Part shown: one piece after another, positions 7,578 through 14,932 of the stretch
Layout of the letters: every line of letters starts with the position of its first letter
How positions within the stretch are numbered: the first letter of the stretch is position 1
Origin: Ramlibacter sp.
GTDB taxonomy: Bacteria; Pseudomonadota; Gammaproteobacteria; Burkholderiales; Burkholderiaceae_C
Assembly: GCA_022844525.1 (NCBI GenBank)
Contig: JALHLO010000015.1
Coordinates: 1-32,547 of the forward strand
Length of the DNA: 32,547 nt
Direction of reading: 5' to 3'
Translations under genes and position numbers: made by a program
The notes under the pieces: model-generated
What the model saw: the letters and a program-made list of their open reading frames with translations, nothing else
The model's database searches: none
Told to the model about the DNA's origin: nothing

Positions 7578-9926
7578 ATGGCACACAACCACAGGCCGCC
7601 CCTGGCGCTTCGCGCCCTGGTCGTCGCGCTCCACGGAGCGCTGGCCCTGTCCGCATCCGTCGGCTACGCGCAGGCGCCCGCCCCGGCCGGGCAGGCCCCG
7701 TCCGGGCCGTCCTTCGACGATCCGGCCGTGCAGGAACTGGTCCGCCCGACCAACACCATCGAAGCCGGCGTGATCGCCGTCGACAGCCCCTCCTTCAAGT
7801 TCGGCGAGTACAACGGCCTGCACCGCGAGGGCGTGCGCCCGCTGCTGGACTTCGACGTCCGAGGCGGCGGCGCCTACCGGCCCGAAACGGGCAGCACCCA
7901 GCGCTGGCAGGTCTACGGCTCGCGGCTCGGCCTGCCCGTGCGCAACTTCGGCGGCGAGTTCGCCGAGCAGGGCTCGTGGCGCATCGGCTTCGACTACGAC
8001 GAGCTGCAGCGCAACTTCGCCGACGACTACCTCACGATCTATCGCGGCGCCGGCACGGCCACGCTCACGCTGGCGCCCGCCTTTCCGGGCAACAACAACA
8101 TCCAGACGGCCGCGACGGCCGCGAGGATCGCGACGGACTCGACCCGCCACGACCTGCAGACCCAGCGCCGCCGCCTGGGCCTGTCCGGCGAGGTGATCCT
8201 CTCGCCGGTGTGGAGCCTCAGCGTGGGCGCCCGCCACGAGAAGAAGGACGGTACCAAGTTCACCGGCGTCGCCTACGGCGGCCAGCGCGGGACCTTCCTG
8301 CCCGAGCCGATCGACTACGAGACCAACATCGTCGAGACGGCACTGCGCTATCGCCGCGGCAACGACGCCCACCTGACCCTGGGCTACAACATCTCGCTGT
8401 TCACCAACCGCACGGATGCCTGGAGCGCGCAGAACCCCTTCGCCAACAACGCCACCTTCAACAACCGGGTGGTGATGAGCGGGGCGCCGGACAACTCGAT
8501 GCACCAGCTCACCGCGGATGGCGGCTGGCGCTTCAGCCCGGCCACGAAGCTGTCCGTCTCCGCGGCCTACGCGAAGATGAAGCAGAACGAGGACTTCCGC
8601 TTCCAGCAGCATCCCGGCCAGATCGTCAACAACGGCGCCACCCGGGTCGACGCCGAGCAAGTGCAGCAGAACTTCCTGGCGCGCCTGAACCACGCGGTGT
8701 CGCGCGCCTTCGACGTGACCGGCCTGTTCCGCTATGAACACCGGGACACGCGCACGCCCGTCGGCACCTACGCGTTCGCCGCGGCCGACCCGACCGCGAC
8801 ACCGCCCCTGGCGGCGAACCGCGTCGTGAACAACCTGCCGCAGAACCGCCGGCAGTCCACCTTCGCGGTGGACGGCAGGTACAACCTCCAGCCGGGCAGC
8901 ATCGTCACCGCCGGCGTCGAGCACCAGCGCATCCACCGCAGCGTCGACGGCCCGGTCAACCCCCTGGTTTCTCAGGAGAACCCCTTCCTGTCCGGCGAGG
9001 CGACGCAGAACACGGTGCGGGTGGGCTACCGCCAGTCCTTCAACGAAGCCCTGAACGGGCAGATCAACGTGTCCCATTCGCGCCGCGAAGCCGGCCCGTA
9101 CTTCGACTTCCCGCCGACCGGCACGGCGGCCGCCCCGGTGTTCCCGCAGGTGCCCGGCTTCCGCCAGTTCTTCCTGGCGTCGCGCGACCAGGACAAGGTG
9201 CGCGCCTCGGTCGACTACCAGGCGACCGAAGCCTGGTCGGTGCAGGGCTCCCTCGAGTACCAGCAGGACCGCTACCGGGAGTCGACCTATGGCCTGCAGC
9301 GCTCCGGCATGACGACGCTGACGCTGGACAGCACCTACGCGGCCAGCGACAAGCTCAGCTTCAACGGCTTCGTCTCGCTGGAAGACGGCGAGACCCGCGC
9401 GCGGTACTACCACCTGGCGAGCGGCACGGCCACCCTGGGCTATACCGTCAACCCGGCGTGCCCGGCGACCCTGCCGGCGGGCGGTCCTTCCGGCAACATG
9501 GCCGACCCCTGCCGGCAATGGAGCGTGACACAGGGCGACCGCGTCTGGACCTTCGGCCTGGGCGCGAAGTCGGCGGGACACCTGGGCGGCAAGCTGACGC
9601 TGACGGGCGACGTGCAGCACTCCCGTGCCCGCACCGACATCCTGTTCAGCGGCGGCACCTACTCCAGCGCCCGGGTGTTCCAGCCGGCGTTGAACATGCC
9701 GACCATCACCAGCCGGATGACCGACTTCCAGTTCGGCGCCCGCTACGAGCTGAAGAAGGAATCGGCCGTGCGCCTGGGCTACCTGCACCGCCGCCTGCAC
9801 TCGTCCGATCCGCAGTTCGACCTGTTCGGGCTGACCACCGTCAACAACTTCATCGGTAACGGCATGAACTCGCCCCGTTACAAGGTGCATGCAATCAGCG
9901 TGAGCTATGTCCACACCTTCCGATAA
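7578..9926 (+). CDS. mtoB: Outer-membrane beta-barrel porin of decaheme conduit, MtrB/MtoB/PioB family
   Basis: Large outer-membrane barrel that sheathes the decaheme cytochrome. It is 782 aa from ATG 7578 (AGGAGAAGAG just upstream). A signal peptide ends near SVGYAQA (~residue 34). The rest shows alternating aromatic/polar strands with Gly/Asn/Asp turns, recurrent motifs such as LTADGGWRFSPATKLSVSAAYAKM, and a C-terminal strand ending YVHTFR. The MtrB/PioB signature region near the mature N-terminus is present (TIEAGVIAVDSPSFKFGEYNGL). The N-terminal CXXC pair of Shewanella MtrB is absent; the only cysteines visible flank one loop near residues 635-655. Its end overlaps the next gene by 20 bp. 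Confidence 0.93.
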   Translation: MAHNHRPPLALRALVVALHGALALSASVGYAQAPAPAGQAPSGPSFDDPAVQELVRPTNTIEAGVIAVDSPSFKFGEYNGLHREGVRPLLDFDVRGGGAYRPETGSTQRWQVYGSRLGLPVRNFGGEFAEQGSWRIGFDYDELQRNFADDYLTIYRGAGTATLTLAPAFPGNNNIQTAATAARIATDSTRHDLQTQRRRLGLSGEVILSPVWSLSVGARHEKKDGTKFTGVAYGGQRGTFLPEPIDYETNIVETALRYRRGNDAHLTLGYNISLFTNRTDAWSAQNPFANNATFNNRVVMSGAPDNSMHQLTADGGWRFSPATKLSVSAAYAKMKQNEDFRFQQHPGQIVNNGATRVDAEQVQQNFLARLNHAVSRAFDVTGLFRYEHRDTRTPVGTYAFAAADPTATPPLAANRVVNNLPQNRRQSTFAVDGRYNLQPGSIVTAGVEHQRIHRSVDGPVNPLVSQENPFLSGEATQNTVRVGYRQSFNEALNGQINVSHSRREAGPYFDFPPTGTAAAPVFPQVPGFRQFFLASRDQDKVRASVDYQATEAWSVQGSLEYQQDRYRESTYGLQRSGMTTLTLDSTYAASDKLSFNGFVSLEDGETRARYYHLASGTATLGYTVNPACPATLPAGGPSGNMADPCRQWSVTQGDRVWTFGLGAKSAGHLGGKLTLTGDVQHSRARTDILFSGGTYSSARVFQPALNMPTITSRMTDFQFGARYELKKESAVRLGYLHRRLHSSDPQFDLFGLTTVNNFIGNGMNSPRYKVHAISVSYVHTFR

Positions 9927-10524
9927 GAACGACCTCCCCGCCGGCGGGAAGAAGCCCGGGTTCTTCGCGCGCATGCGCACGGGCACGAAGCTGTCCATGC
10001 TGCTCGTGCCGGTGGCGTTCTTCCTGGGCGGCATCATGTTCTGGGGCGGATTCAACTGGGGGATGGAAGCCACCAACACCATGGCGTTCTGCACCGGCTG
10101 CCACGAGATGCGCGACAACGTGTACGCCGAGTACAAGGACACCATCCACTACAGCAACCGCACCGGCGTGCGGGCGAAGTGCTCGGACTGCCACGTGCCG
10201 CACGAGTGGGGGCCCAAGATGGTCCGCAAGATCCAGGCGAGCAAGGAGATCTGGGGCAAGCTCACCGGCTACATCGACACCAAGGAGAAGTTCGAGAAGC
10301 ACCGCATGGAGATGGCCACCCACGAGTGGGAGCGCATGAAGCGCAACAACTCGCAGGAGTGCCGCAACTGCCACAGCTTCGAGGCCATGAGCAAGGACCT
10401 GCAGAAGGCCACGCCGTACAAGAAGCACATGCAGGGCCAGAAGGAGGGCAAGACGTGCATCGACTGCCACAAGGGCATCGCGCACGCGCTGCCCAAGGAA
10501 TACAAGGATCCGGAGGAAGAGTAA
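9907..10524 (+). CDS. cymA: Tetraheme NapC/NirT-family cytochrome c (CymA-type quinol dehydrogenase)
   Basis: Inner-membrane-anchored cytochrome that exchanges electrons between the quinone pool and periplasmic carriers. It is 205 aa. A single membrane segment spans ~31-50 (SMLLVPVAFFLGGIMFWGGFN), then the periplasmic domain with four CXXCH sites at 62, 92, 152 and 184. The ATNTMAFCTGCHEM and YSNRTGVRAKCSDCHVP blocks are typical of NapC/NirT proteins. Its ATG lies within the last 20 bp of the porin gene, so the two are probably translationally coupled. It could also serve other periplasmic reductases, but the context points to the decaheme conduit. In an Fe(II)-oxidising system it would run in reverse, reducing quinone. 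Confidence 0.94.
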   Translation: MSTPSDKNDLPAGGKKPGFFARMRTGTKLSMLLVPVAFFLGGIMFWGGFNWGMEATNTMAFCTGCHEMRDNVYAEYKDTIHYSNRTGVRAKCSDCHVPHEWGPKMVRKIQASKEIWGKLTGYIDTKEKFEKHRMEMATHEWERMKRNNSQECRNCHSFEAMSKDLQKATPYKKHMQGQKEGKTCIDCHKGIAHALPKEYKDPEEE

Positions 10525-10548
10525 AGCACGGGCAGGGATGGGCCGCGG

Positions 10549-10562
10549 CTGATCGACATCAA
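10549..10562 (+). promoter_or_regulatory. FNR/Anr box, class II geometry, upstream of monoheme cytochrome
   Basis: CTGATCGACATCAA matches TTGAT-N4-ATCAA at 9 of 10 informative positions. A -10-like TAGACT at 10584-10589 follows, placing the box centre (10555.5) at about -40.5, close to the -41.5 of class II FNR-activated promoters, which lack a -35 element. The gene starts at 10617. This is strong positional support for anaerobic or micro-oxic activation, though unproven. Confidence 0.65.
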
Positions 10563-10616
10563 GTGGACCGTGCCCCTCCTGGCTAGACTCGATCCCGAAC
10601 CAACTGGAGTGCCAAC

Positions 10617-10976
10617 ATGCAACATGTCCGTTTACTGCTCGTGACCGCCGCCGCGTTCGCCGGCCTGGCCCTGCCGCTGGCCAGCCAGGCCGTCGACGTG
10701 GAAGCCGCACTCGCGCTGCAGCGCCAGAACAACTGCAACAAGTGCCACCACATGGAGCGCGAGAAGGAAGGCCCGTCCTTCCGCAAGATCGCCGAGAAGT
10801 ACAAGGGCAAGCCCGACGCCGAAGCCAAGCTGGTGTCGCACCTGACCAGCTCGCCCAAGGTCAAGCTGGCCGACGGCACCGAGGAAGAGCACAAGGTGAT
10901 CGCCACCCGTCCCGCCAAGGACATGGCGCAGGTGAAGAACCTGGTGCAGTACATTCTGGAACAGACCAAGAAGTAA
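10617..10976 (+). CDS. mtoD: Monoheme class I cytochrome c, MtoD-like periplasmic electron shuttle
   Basis: Small soluble periplasmic cytochrome, 119 aa. The signal peptide ends at LASQA (~25). One CXXCH site, CNKCH, is at 40-44, followed by GPSFRKIAEKYKG, a class I cytochrome c core resembling c551/c4 domains, and a C-terminal helix NLVQYILEQ. The residue usually providing the distal Met (the PMPP-type loop) is not recognisable. The equivalent stretch reads EEHKVIATRP, with His92 as a candidate ligand and Met103 as an alternative inside the helix. It follows cymA by 92 bp with its own FNR-type promoter. In Sideroxydans a monoheme cytochrome in this place, MtoD, carries electrons between the outer-membrane conduit and inner-membrane partners. 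ACTGGAG before ATG supports the start. Confidence 0.9.
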   Translation: MQHVRLLLVTAAAFAGLALPLASQAVDVEAALALQRQNNCNKCHHMEREKEGPSFRKIAEKYKGKPDAEAKLVSHLTSSPKVKLADGTEEEHKVIATRPAKDMAQVKNLVQYILEQTKK

Positions 10977-10997
10977 GGCGTCCCGCCGCATCACGCC

Positions 10998-11026
10998 GGG
11001 CCGCCTTGCGCGGCCCTTTTTCCTTT
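10998..11026 (+). terminator. Terminator of the cytochrome locus
   Basis: GGGCCGC (10998-11004), loop CTTGC, GCGGCCC (11010-11016), then TTTTTCCTTTT. This is a canonical intrinsic terminator 22 bp after the mtoD-like stop codon, closing the electron-transfer unit. Confidence 0.92.
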
Positions 11027-11042
11027 TCGCTCCCTCCCGCCC

Positions 11043-11225
11043 ATGCCGACCGACTTCGCCAGCATCCTGCTGCTGGTGGTGACTTCCGCCATCACCTTCA
11101 CCGTGGCCCGCCTGCTGTCGCGCAACTGGCGCCGCAAGCGGCGCGAGAAGGAGGAAGCGGCGCGCCGCGCCACGGAGACGCGGCAGGTGCGGCGCGCGCG
11201 CGAGCGGCGCCAGGGCTCCAGATAG
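11043..11225 (+). CDS. Hypothetical 60-aa single-pass membrane protein
   Basis: I do not recognise this gene. It encodes 60 aa: a hydrophobic segment (~6-24, ASILLLVVTSAITFTVARLL) followed by a strongly basic tail rich in Arg, Lys and Glu (RRKRREKEEAARRATETRQ), predicted to be a cytoplasmic helix. It begins 17 bp after the cytochrome terminator with no good ribosome-binding site upstream (CTCCCTCCCGCCC), which lowers confidence. It ends directly at a hairpin. It may be an inner-membrane microprotein; alternatively it is a chance frame in GC-rich DNA. Confidence 0.4.
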   Translation: MPTDFASILLLVVTSAITFTVARLLSRNWRRKRREKEEAARRATETRQVRRARERRQGSR

Positions 11226-11253
11226 AAAAAGAAAAGCCGCCCCGAGGGGCGGC
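11226..11253 (-). terminator. Terminator for the leftward transport genes
   Basis: Read on the minus strand: GCCGCCC stem, CTCG loop, GGGCGGC, then TTTTCTTTTT. It lies 25 bp past the stop of the small leftward ORF (11278) and at the end of the TRAP permease unit. On the plus strand the hairpin touches the stop of the 60-aa ORF but has only a weak T-tail. Confidence 0.85.
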
Positions 11254-11277
11254 CCTTCACTCCCGAACGCGTCCTTG

Positions 11278-11454
11278 TTATTTCTGCGCGGAGGGCTTGT
11301 CGCCCGCCTTGCCGCGGCCATTGCGCCGGCGCTCGCCGGCTGCCTCGGGCCTGCGCGTTCCGCCGGCCCGCAACTCCAGGCCATAGGAACTCGCCGTCAC
11401 CGCCAGGATGACCGGCACCCGCTGCAGGATGGTCGTCGTTCTCGTCTCGTTCAT
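11278..11454 (-). CDS. Hypothetical 58-aa protein downstream of TRAP permease
   Basis: I do not recognise this gene. From ATG at 11454-11452 it encodes 58 aa: MNETRTTTILQRVPV with a short hydrophobic stretch (VPVILAVTASSYGLEL), then an Arg/Gly/Ala-rich basic tail ending PSAQK. It lies 106 bp beyond the TRAP permease stop on the same strand, and the terminator follows 25 bp after its own stop, which supports it being part of a transcript. The open frame extends upstream to an ATG at 11577, overlapping the permease end, but that extension is low-complexity and Arg-rich. Only AAGAAG precedes the chosen ATG. Confidence 0.5.
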   Translation of the reverse strand: MNETRTTTILQRVPVILAVTASSYGLELRAGGTRRPEAAGERRRNGRGKAGDKPSAQK

Positions 11455-11560
11455 CTTCTTGTCGTCCCTGTACTTCTGTCGTCTCTTCGTGTGACTGCGG
11501 TGCGGGGGAGTATGGGTGCCTCGGCGGGGGCGACCTGCCAGCTTCGGGCGCCTGCGCAGG

Positions 11561-13786
11561 TCAGCGGTATCTGACATCCAGCTCGGCCGCGGAGGGCGGC
11601 AGCAGGGCCCGCCTGCGCGCGGCGAGCTGCCGCACGAGCACGGGAAGCACCAGCGCCGCGCCCGCCAGCGTCACCCAGAGCCCGGGCGCGATCAGCAGCA
11701 CGGCGGCCGCGAGGCACAGCAGCTGTTCCCAGCGCTTCATCTCGGCCAGCATGAAGCGGCTGAGCGCGGCGGCCAGCACCGTGATGCCCAGCACGCAGCC
11801 GATGAAGGTGATGGCGAAGTCCTGCAGCGTGAACCCCCTGGCCACCAGCAGCAGCGAGGGCGAGAACACGAACACGAAGGGCACCAGGGCCTTGGCGAGC
11901 CCCAGGCGGAAGGCGGTGTTGCCGGTCTTGAACGGGTCGCTGCCCGCCATGCCGGCGGCCGCGTACGCGGCCAGCGCCACGGGTGGCGTGATGTCCGCGA
12001 GCACGCCGTAGTAGAAGACGAAGAAGTGCGCCACGAGCGGCTCCACGCCCAGCTGCACCAGCGTCGGCGCTGCGACCGTCACCATGATGATGTAGTTGGC
12101 CGTGGTCGGGATGCCGCAGCCCATGAGGATGCACACGAGCCCGGTCATCACCAGCGCGGCGAACAGCGTGAGGGTCCTCATGTCCGCCATCACGGACGGG
12201 ATCACGGCCGAGAGGCCGCCCGCGATCGCCTGCGCCCAGCCGGTGATGATGAAACTGATCTTGAAACCGACGCCGGTGAGCGTCACCACGCCGATGACGA
12301 TGCCCACGGTCGCCGCCGCGGCCCCCACCGCCAGCGCGTACTTGGCGCCGGTCTCGAGCGCTTCCACCAGCACGCCGTGGCCGATGCGGCCCGTGATGCC
12401 GGCCAGCTTCCAGGCAGCCAGCGCGATCGCCACGCCGGCGGCGAACAGCGCCATCTTCAGCGTGTCGGTGTTCACGCCGAGGTCGGCGAACACGATCACG
12501 CCGAGCAACGCGTGCAGCACCGCGCACAGCGCCCAGTTGGCCGTCCGGTTGCCGCTCACGCGCGTGGTCAGGCCCACGATCACGCAGGAGGTGATGCCGC
12601 TGAAGGCAGCGAGGTAGGGGGTGCGGCCCGACACCAGGATGAAGATCAGCAGGAACAGCGGGATCAGCGTCGGCCAGCGCTGCCGGAGCGATTCGCGCAG
12701 CTTCGGCATCTCCTCCTCGGTGAGGCCGCGCAGGCCGTGCCGCCTGGCCTCGAAGTGCACCTGCATGAACACGCCGAAGAAGTGCATGAAGGCCGGCACC
12801 ACCGCCGCCGCGATGATGGTCTGGTAGGAGACGTTGAGGAACTCCACCATCAGGAAGGCCGCCGCGCCCAGCACCGGCGGCGTGATCTGCCCGCCGGTGG
12901 AGGAAGCCGCTTCCACCGCGCCGGCGAACTCGCGCCGGTAGCCCACGCGGATCATGGCGGGAATGGTGAGCGAGCCCACCGTCACCGCGTTGGCCACCGA
13001 GGACCCCGACAGCATGCCGAACATCGCGGAGCCGAACACGCTCACCTTGGCGGGGCCGCCGGCGTAGCGGCCGGCGATGGTGGCGGCGATGTCCAGGAAC
13101 AGCTGTCCGAGGCCGATGCGCGTGGCCAGCACGCCGAACAGCACGAAGTGGAAGACGTAGGTCGCCACCACCCCGATCGCGACGCCGTAGATGCCCTGGC
13201 TGGTGAGGTACTGGTGGTTGATCATCTGGCTCCAGCTGGAGCCCGCGTGCTTGAGCAGCCCGGGGAACAGGGGGCCGGCCATCGCATAGGCGGTGAAGCC
13301 CAGCGCGATCAGCGGCAGCGGCCAGCCCATGGAGCGGCGCGTCGCCTCCAGCAGCGTGAGGAACAGGACGGACCCCATCACCACGTCCAGCGTGTCCGGG
13401 TTGCCGACGCGGAAGGCGAGGTCGTCGAACACCCAGGGGATGTAGAGCACGCTCAGTGCGCAGGCGATGGCCAGCGCCCAGTCCGTCAGCGGCACGCCGC
13501 CCGGCGAATGCCAGCCCGCGGCCACCGGGCTGTCGTAGGTGCGGCGGCTGCGCGGGAACACCAGGAAGATCAGGCCCAGAACGAAGGCCATGTGCACGCC
13601 GCGGTGCGTGGTCTCGCGCAGCAGGCCGAAGCCGGCCGTGTAGTAGTGGAAGAGGGACAGCGCGATCAGCAGCGCCATCACCAGCCAGGTCGCCGGCGGC
13701 ACGGTGGGCCGGAACCGGATCTCCGGATCGAACTTCTCCTCCAGCTCCTGCAGCTTGCGCTCGTCCAGCGCCATGGCGGTCGTCAT
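11561..13786 (-). CDS. TRAP transporter fused permease subunit (4TM/12TM, TAXI-associated)
   Basis: Membrane component of a TAXI-type TRAP transporter, fusing the small (4-TM) and large (12-TM) subunits; it uses an ion gradient to import the organic acid delivered by the periplasmic receptor. It is 741 aa with many hydrophobic segments. Typical DctM-like motifs are SGSSVANAVTVGSLTIPAMIRVGYRREFAGAVEAASSTGGQITPPVLGAAAF near 220-300 and GCGIPTTANYI plus ADITPPVALAAYAAAGMAGSDPF in the C-terminal half. The N-terminal ~30 residues are cytoplasmic. ATG 13786 has AGAAGGA upstream; the internal Met5 (13774) is an alternative. The substrate is unknown. It is preceded by the receptor gene with a hairpin between. 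Confidence 0.95.
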   Translation of the reverse strand: MTTAMALDERKLQELEEKFDPEIRFRPTVPPATWLVMALLIALSLFHYYTAGFGLLRETTHRGVHMAFVLGLIFLVFPRSRRTYDSPVAAGWHSPGGVPLTDWALAIACALSVLYIPWVFDDLAFRVGNPDTLDVVMGSVLFLTLLEATRRSMGWPLPLIALGFTAYAMAGPLFPGLLKHAGSSWSQMINHQYLTSQGIYGVAIGVVATYVFHFVLFGVLATRIGLGQLFLDIAATIAGRYAGGPAKVSVFGSAMFGMLSGSSVANAVTVGSLTIPAMIRVGYRREFAGAVEAASSTGGQITPPVLGAAAFLMVEFLNVSYQTIIAAAVVPAFMHFFGVFMQVHFEARRHGLRGLTEEEMPKLRESLRQRWPTLIPLFLLIFILVSGRTPYLAAFSGITSCVIVGLTTRVSGNRTANWALCAVLHALLGVIVFADLGVNTDTLKMALFAAGVAIALAAWKLAGITGRIGHGVLVEALETGAKYALAVGAAAATVGIVIGVVTLTGVGFKISFIITGWAQAIAGGLSAVIPSVMADMRTLTLFAALVMTGLVCILMGCGIPTTANYIIMVTVAAPTLVQLGVEPLVAHFFVFYYGVLADITPPVALAAYAAAGMAGSDPFKTGNTAFRLGLAKALVPFVFVFSPSLLLVARGFTLQDFAITFIGCVLGITVLAAALSRFMLAEMKRWEQLLCLAAAVLLIAPGLWVTLAGAALVLPVLVRQLAARRRALLPPSAAELDVRYR

Positions 13787-13803
13787 GCGTTGCGTCCTTC
13801 TCC

Positions 13804-13834
13804 AAACGAAAACAGGGAGGTGCTGCCTCCCTGT
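13804..13834 (-). terminator. Hairpin with T-tail between TAXI receptor and TRAP permease
   Basis: On the minus strand ACAGGGAGG, loop CAGCA, CCTCCCTGT is followed by TTTTCGTTT. This is a 9-bp perfect stem with a T-rich tail, 19 bp after the receptor stop and before the permease ribosome-binding site. It should act as a partial terminator and 3'-end protector, giving more receptor than permease mRNA. Confidence 0.8.
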
Positions 13835-13853
13835 CGTGCTCCCCGCGCAGGCC

Positions 13854-14807
13854 TTACTTCAGCAGGCCCGCTTCCTTGTAGAACTTCTCGGCACCCGGGT
13901 GGAAGGGGATGCCCACGCCCTGCACCGCATTCTGCTTGGTGATGAACTTGCCCTTGGCATGGCCGGCGGCCAGCGACTTCTGGGTCTGGTCGCTGTACAT
14001 GGCCTTGGTGATCTCGTAGACGGTGTCGGCCGAGACCTTCGCGCTGGTCACCAGCTGCGCGCCGACGGCGAGCGTCTGCACCGCGGGCACGTCCTTGTAG
14101 GTGTTGGCGGCGATGTTGTCCACCGCGAAGTAGGGGTTCTGCTTGCGCAGGGCCTCGGCCGGCGCGCCGGTCAGCGGCACCAGTTCGATGCCGACGCCGC
14201 TGGAGGCGAGTTCGGCGATGGCGCCGGCGGGCGCGCCGCCGACGAAGAAGAAGGCGTCGAGCGAGCCGTCCTTGAGCTTGTCGCCGGCCTGGTTCGGCTT
14301 GATGAAGTCCGGCTTGATGTCGGACTCCTTGACGCCGTAGGCGGCCAGCACCATGCGGGCGTTGATCAGCGTGCCGGAGCCGGGTTCGTCCAGCGCCACG
14401 CGCTTGCCCTTGAGGTCGGCGACGCTCTTGATGCCCGAGCCCTTCTTCACCACCAGGTGGATGCTCTCGGGATACAGGTTGGCGATCATGCGCAGGTCGC
14501 CGACCTTGGGCTTGCCTTCGAAGGCGCCGGTGCCGGTGTAGGCCCAGGTGGCGACGTCGGACTGCGAGAAGCCCGCTTCCATCGAGCCGCTGGCGACCGC
14601 GTTGACGTTGGCGAGCGAGCCGTTGCTGGCCTGCGCGGTGGCGATGATCTTGCCCGGCTGCGACACCGCGTTGGCGATCATGCCGCCCACGGGGTAGTAG
14701 GTGCCGGCGGTGCCGCCGGTACCGATGCGGAAGAACTGCTGCGCGTGCGCGCTTGAGGCGAAGGCCAGCGCGGCGACGGCGGCCGCGGCCCACTTCTGGA
14801 TGCTCAT
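13854..14807 (-). CDS. TAXI-family TRAP transporter solute receptor
   Basis: Periplasmic binding protein of the TRAP-TAXI system, 317 aa. The ATG at 14807 is supported by AGGAG six bases upstream. A further Met ten codons upstream (14837) is unlikely, because the signal peptide MSIQKWAAAAVAALAFASSAHA begins here. The mature protein opens QQFFRIGTGGTAGTYYPVGGMIANAVS, the hallmark of TAXI receptors. Further typical segments are AQASNGSLANVNAVASGSMEAGFSQSDVA, LYPESIHLVV and FHPGAEKFYKEAG near the C-terminus. The ligand cannot be predicted; characterised TAXI systems include glutamate and 2-oxoglutarate receptors. It is transcribed with the fused permease. Confidence 0.96.
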   Translation of the reverse strand: MSIQKWAAAAVAALAFASSAHAQQFFRIGTGGTAGTYYPVGGMIANAVSQPGKIIATAQASNGSLANVNAVASGSMEAGFSQSDVATWAYTGTGAFEGKPKVGDLRMIANLYPESIHLVVKKGSGIKSVADLKGKRVALDEPGSGTLINARMVLAAYGVKESDIKPDFIKPNQAGDKLKDGSLDAFFFVGGAPAGAIAELASSGVGIELVPLTGAPAEALRKQNPYFAVDNIAANTYKDVPAVQTLAVGAQLVTSAKVSADTVYEITKAMYSDQTQKSLAAGHAKGKFITKQNAVQGVGIPFHPGAEKFYKEAGLLK

Positions 14808-14932
14808 GGAAAACTCCTGGTGACGACAGGTCGGCAAAGCAGGGAGTAGACCATCGCCGAGATGCGGTCCGGCCTAGTGGAAGCACCAAGCTGCTTCGTC
14901 ATCCGCGCGCAGGCGGGCATGACGCAGAGGCG

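Noticed and set aside
7545-10145. 866-codon open frame antisense to the porin and CymA-type genes
   Set aside because: It is an artefact of GC-rich codon bias: composition is Arg/Gly/Ala/Val/His-rich without domains, while the opposite strand encodes two clear cytochrome-system proteins.
11516-13942. 808-codon open frame on plus through the TRAP permease
   Set aside because: It encodes a His/Gln/Arg/Gly-rich low-complexity product and is antisense to an unmistakable membrane transporter with intact family motifs.
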